Below, piece by piece: positions 63,158 through 64,000 of a stretch of DNA of 64,000 nucleotides. The number at the start of each line of letters is the position of its first letter. Positions within the stretch are counted from its first letter, which is position 1. Position numbers and translations under genes: made by a program. The DNA is from Clostridium saccharoperbutylacetonicum N1-4(HMT) (lineage in GTDB: Bacteria > Bacillota > Clostridia > Clostridiales > Clostridiaceae): assembly GCF_000340885.1 (NCBI RefSeq), contig NC_020291.1:62001-126000 (forward strand), in the 5' to 3' direction. The notes beneath the pieces were generated by a model that was given only the letters and a program-made list of their open reading frames with translations, ran no database searches and was not told where the DNA came from.

Positions 63158-64000
63158 ATGATTAAAATAGTGGGATTAGGACCAGGAGATAAAGATGCAT
63201 TGACTATAGGAACTGTATATGAATTTGAAAATACTAAAAATATTTTCTTAAGAACAGAAAAGCATCCAACAGTTGACTACTTAATTGAAAAAGGAATTAA
63301 GTTTGAAACATATGATAATGTTTATGAAAATACAGAAAATTTTGATGAAGTGTATTTAAACATAGCTAATGATTTGCTTGTGAAGCATAATAGTTTAGGA
63401 GATTTAATATATGGGGTGCCAGGACATCCATTAGTAGCAGAAAAATCAGTATTTAATTTAATAGAATTATGTAAAGAGAACAACGTGGAATATAAGATAA
63501 TACCAGCTGTGAGTTTTATTGATGCTATGATTGAAAGCATAAAAATAGATCCAATTGAAGGCTTGAAAGTTATAGATGCATTTGATATTGGAAATCAAAT
63601 ATTAGATAAGCGTATAGGAACGATTATAACACAGGTATATAATCAATTAATAGCCTCAGAAGTTAAGTTGAAATTGCTTGATCAATATAATGATGAAACA
63701 GATATTTATTATGTAAGAGCAGCAGGTATAAAGGGTCAAGAAAGCATAAGAAAAATTCCTTTGTTTGAATTAGATATGCAAGAAGATATAGATTATTTAA
63801 CATCAGTATACATTCCAAAAGATATGAATAATAAAAAAGATTTTAATGATCTTTTAGATATAATAGAGATATTAAGGGGAGAAAATGGTTGCCCATGGGA
63901 TAGAGAACAAACTCACGAATCTCTTAAGAAATCTTTAGTAGAAGAAAGTTATGAGGTTATAGATGCAATAGATCAAGCTGATGATGATTCATTAATTGAA
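63158..64000 (+). CDS. yabN: YabN-like tetrapyrrole-methylase/MazG fusion, 3' end cut by the window
   Basis: Open to the last base (281 codons). N-terminal SAM-dependent methylase-like domain (IKIVGLGPGDKDALTIGTV, YGVPGHPLVAEKSV), then from about residue 230 the MazG nucleotide pyrophosphohydrolase start (IEILRGENGCPWDREQTHESLKKSLVEESYEVIDAI) with its EESYE metal-binding helix. MazG hydrolyses non-canonical NTPs. AAAGGAGAG precedes the ATG at 63158, 15 bases after spoVB. The order spoVT-yabM-yabN matches Bacillus. Confidence 0.94.
   Translation, partial: MIKIVGLGPGDKDALTIGTVYEFENTKNIFLRTEKHPTVDYLIEKGIKFETYDNVYENTENFDEVYLNIANDLLVKHNSLGDLIYGVPGHPLVAEKSVFNLIELCKENNVEYKIIPAVSFIDAMIESIKIDPIEGLKVIDAFDIGNQILDKRIGTIITQVYNQLIASEVKLKLLDQYNDETDIYYVRAAGIKGQESIRKIPLFELDMQEDIDYLTSVYIPKDMNNKKDFNDLLDIIEILRGENGCPWDREQTHESLKKSLVEESYEVIDAIDQADDDSLIE

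Overview
The window is AT-rich, densely coding Firmicutes DNA. Gene content and order (ileS-ccpA, spmA-spmB, metG-tatD-yabE-rnmV-ksgA, purR-spoVG-glmU-prs, pth-mfd, spoVT-spoVB-yabN, class III anaerobic ribonucleotide reductase, clostridial-type ferredoxin) point to an anaerobic, spore-forming Clostridium sensu stricto, most like the C. beijerinckii group. That species guess is from recall of gene order, not a search. No rRNA, tRNA, CRISPR array, transposase or integrase was found. Both ends cut genes: ileS at the left and yabN/mazG at the right.

Layout. 1-5.4 kb: end of ileS, a CcpA-like LacI regulator and a MATE exporter. 5.5-10.8 kb: two small unknown proteins, spmAB and two different Xaa-Pro peptidases. 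10.8-19.9 kb: a Met T-box and metG, then tatD, the yabE-like 3D/G5 protein, rnmV, ksgA and two unrecognised genes, the first probably sporulation-linked. 20-24 kb: lgt with an overlapping lipoprotein gene, an Mrp-type Fe-S carrier ATPase, a ferredoxin, and a TPP-riboswitch-controlled thiT. 24.3-33.7 kb: nrdD behind an NrdR-box promoter, a NifV-like synthase with aconitase, a Tyr T-box with tyrS, nrdG and an aldose epimerase. 33.8-38.5 kb: DNA glycosylase, gtrA/gtrB, an HD-GYP protein and serC.

38.7-44.9 kb is the accessory part. It holds two divergent XRE regulators around a dyad-rich operator region, a decayed chemotaxis-receptor start, a lone receiver protein, a kinase-less membrane protein, a methyltransferase, an AgrB protease with a 44-residue AgrD-like peptide gene, and a membrane PAS histidine kinase. 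45-64 kb returns to core genes: asnS, a phosphoesterase and murC on the minus strand, then purR, spoVG, glmU, prs, a two-component pair, pth, mfd, a PrsA-like foldase, spoVT, spoVB and yabN.

Most striking signals: (1) the agr-like locus with an orphan PAS kinase in place of a visible AgrC/AgrA pair; (2) hairpins that bury the Shine-Dalgarno sequence of two genes likely to be used late (17.5 kb and 61.6 kb); (3) two distant intergenic segments sharing a structured core motif (13.3 and 26.7 kb); (4) a NifV-type synthase joined to aconitase with neither nif genes nor isocitrate dehydrogenase beside it.
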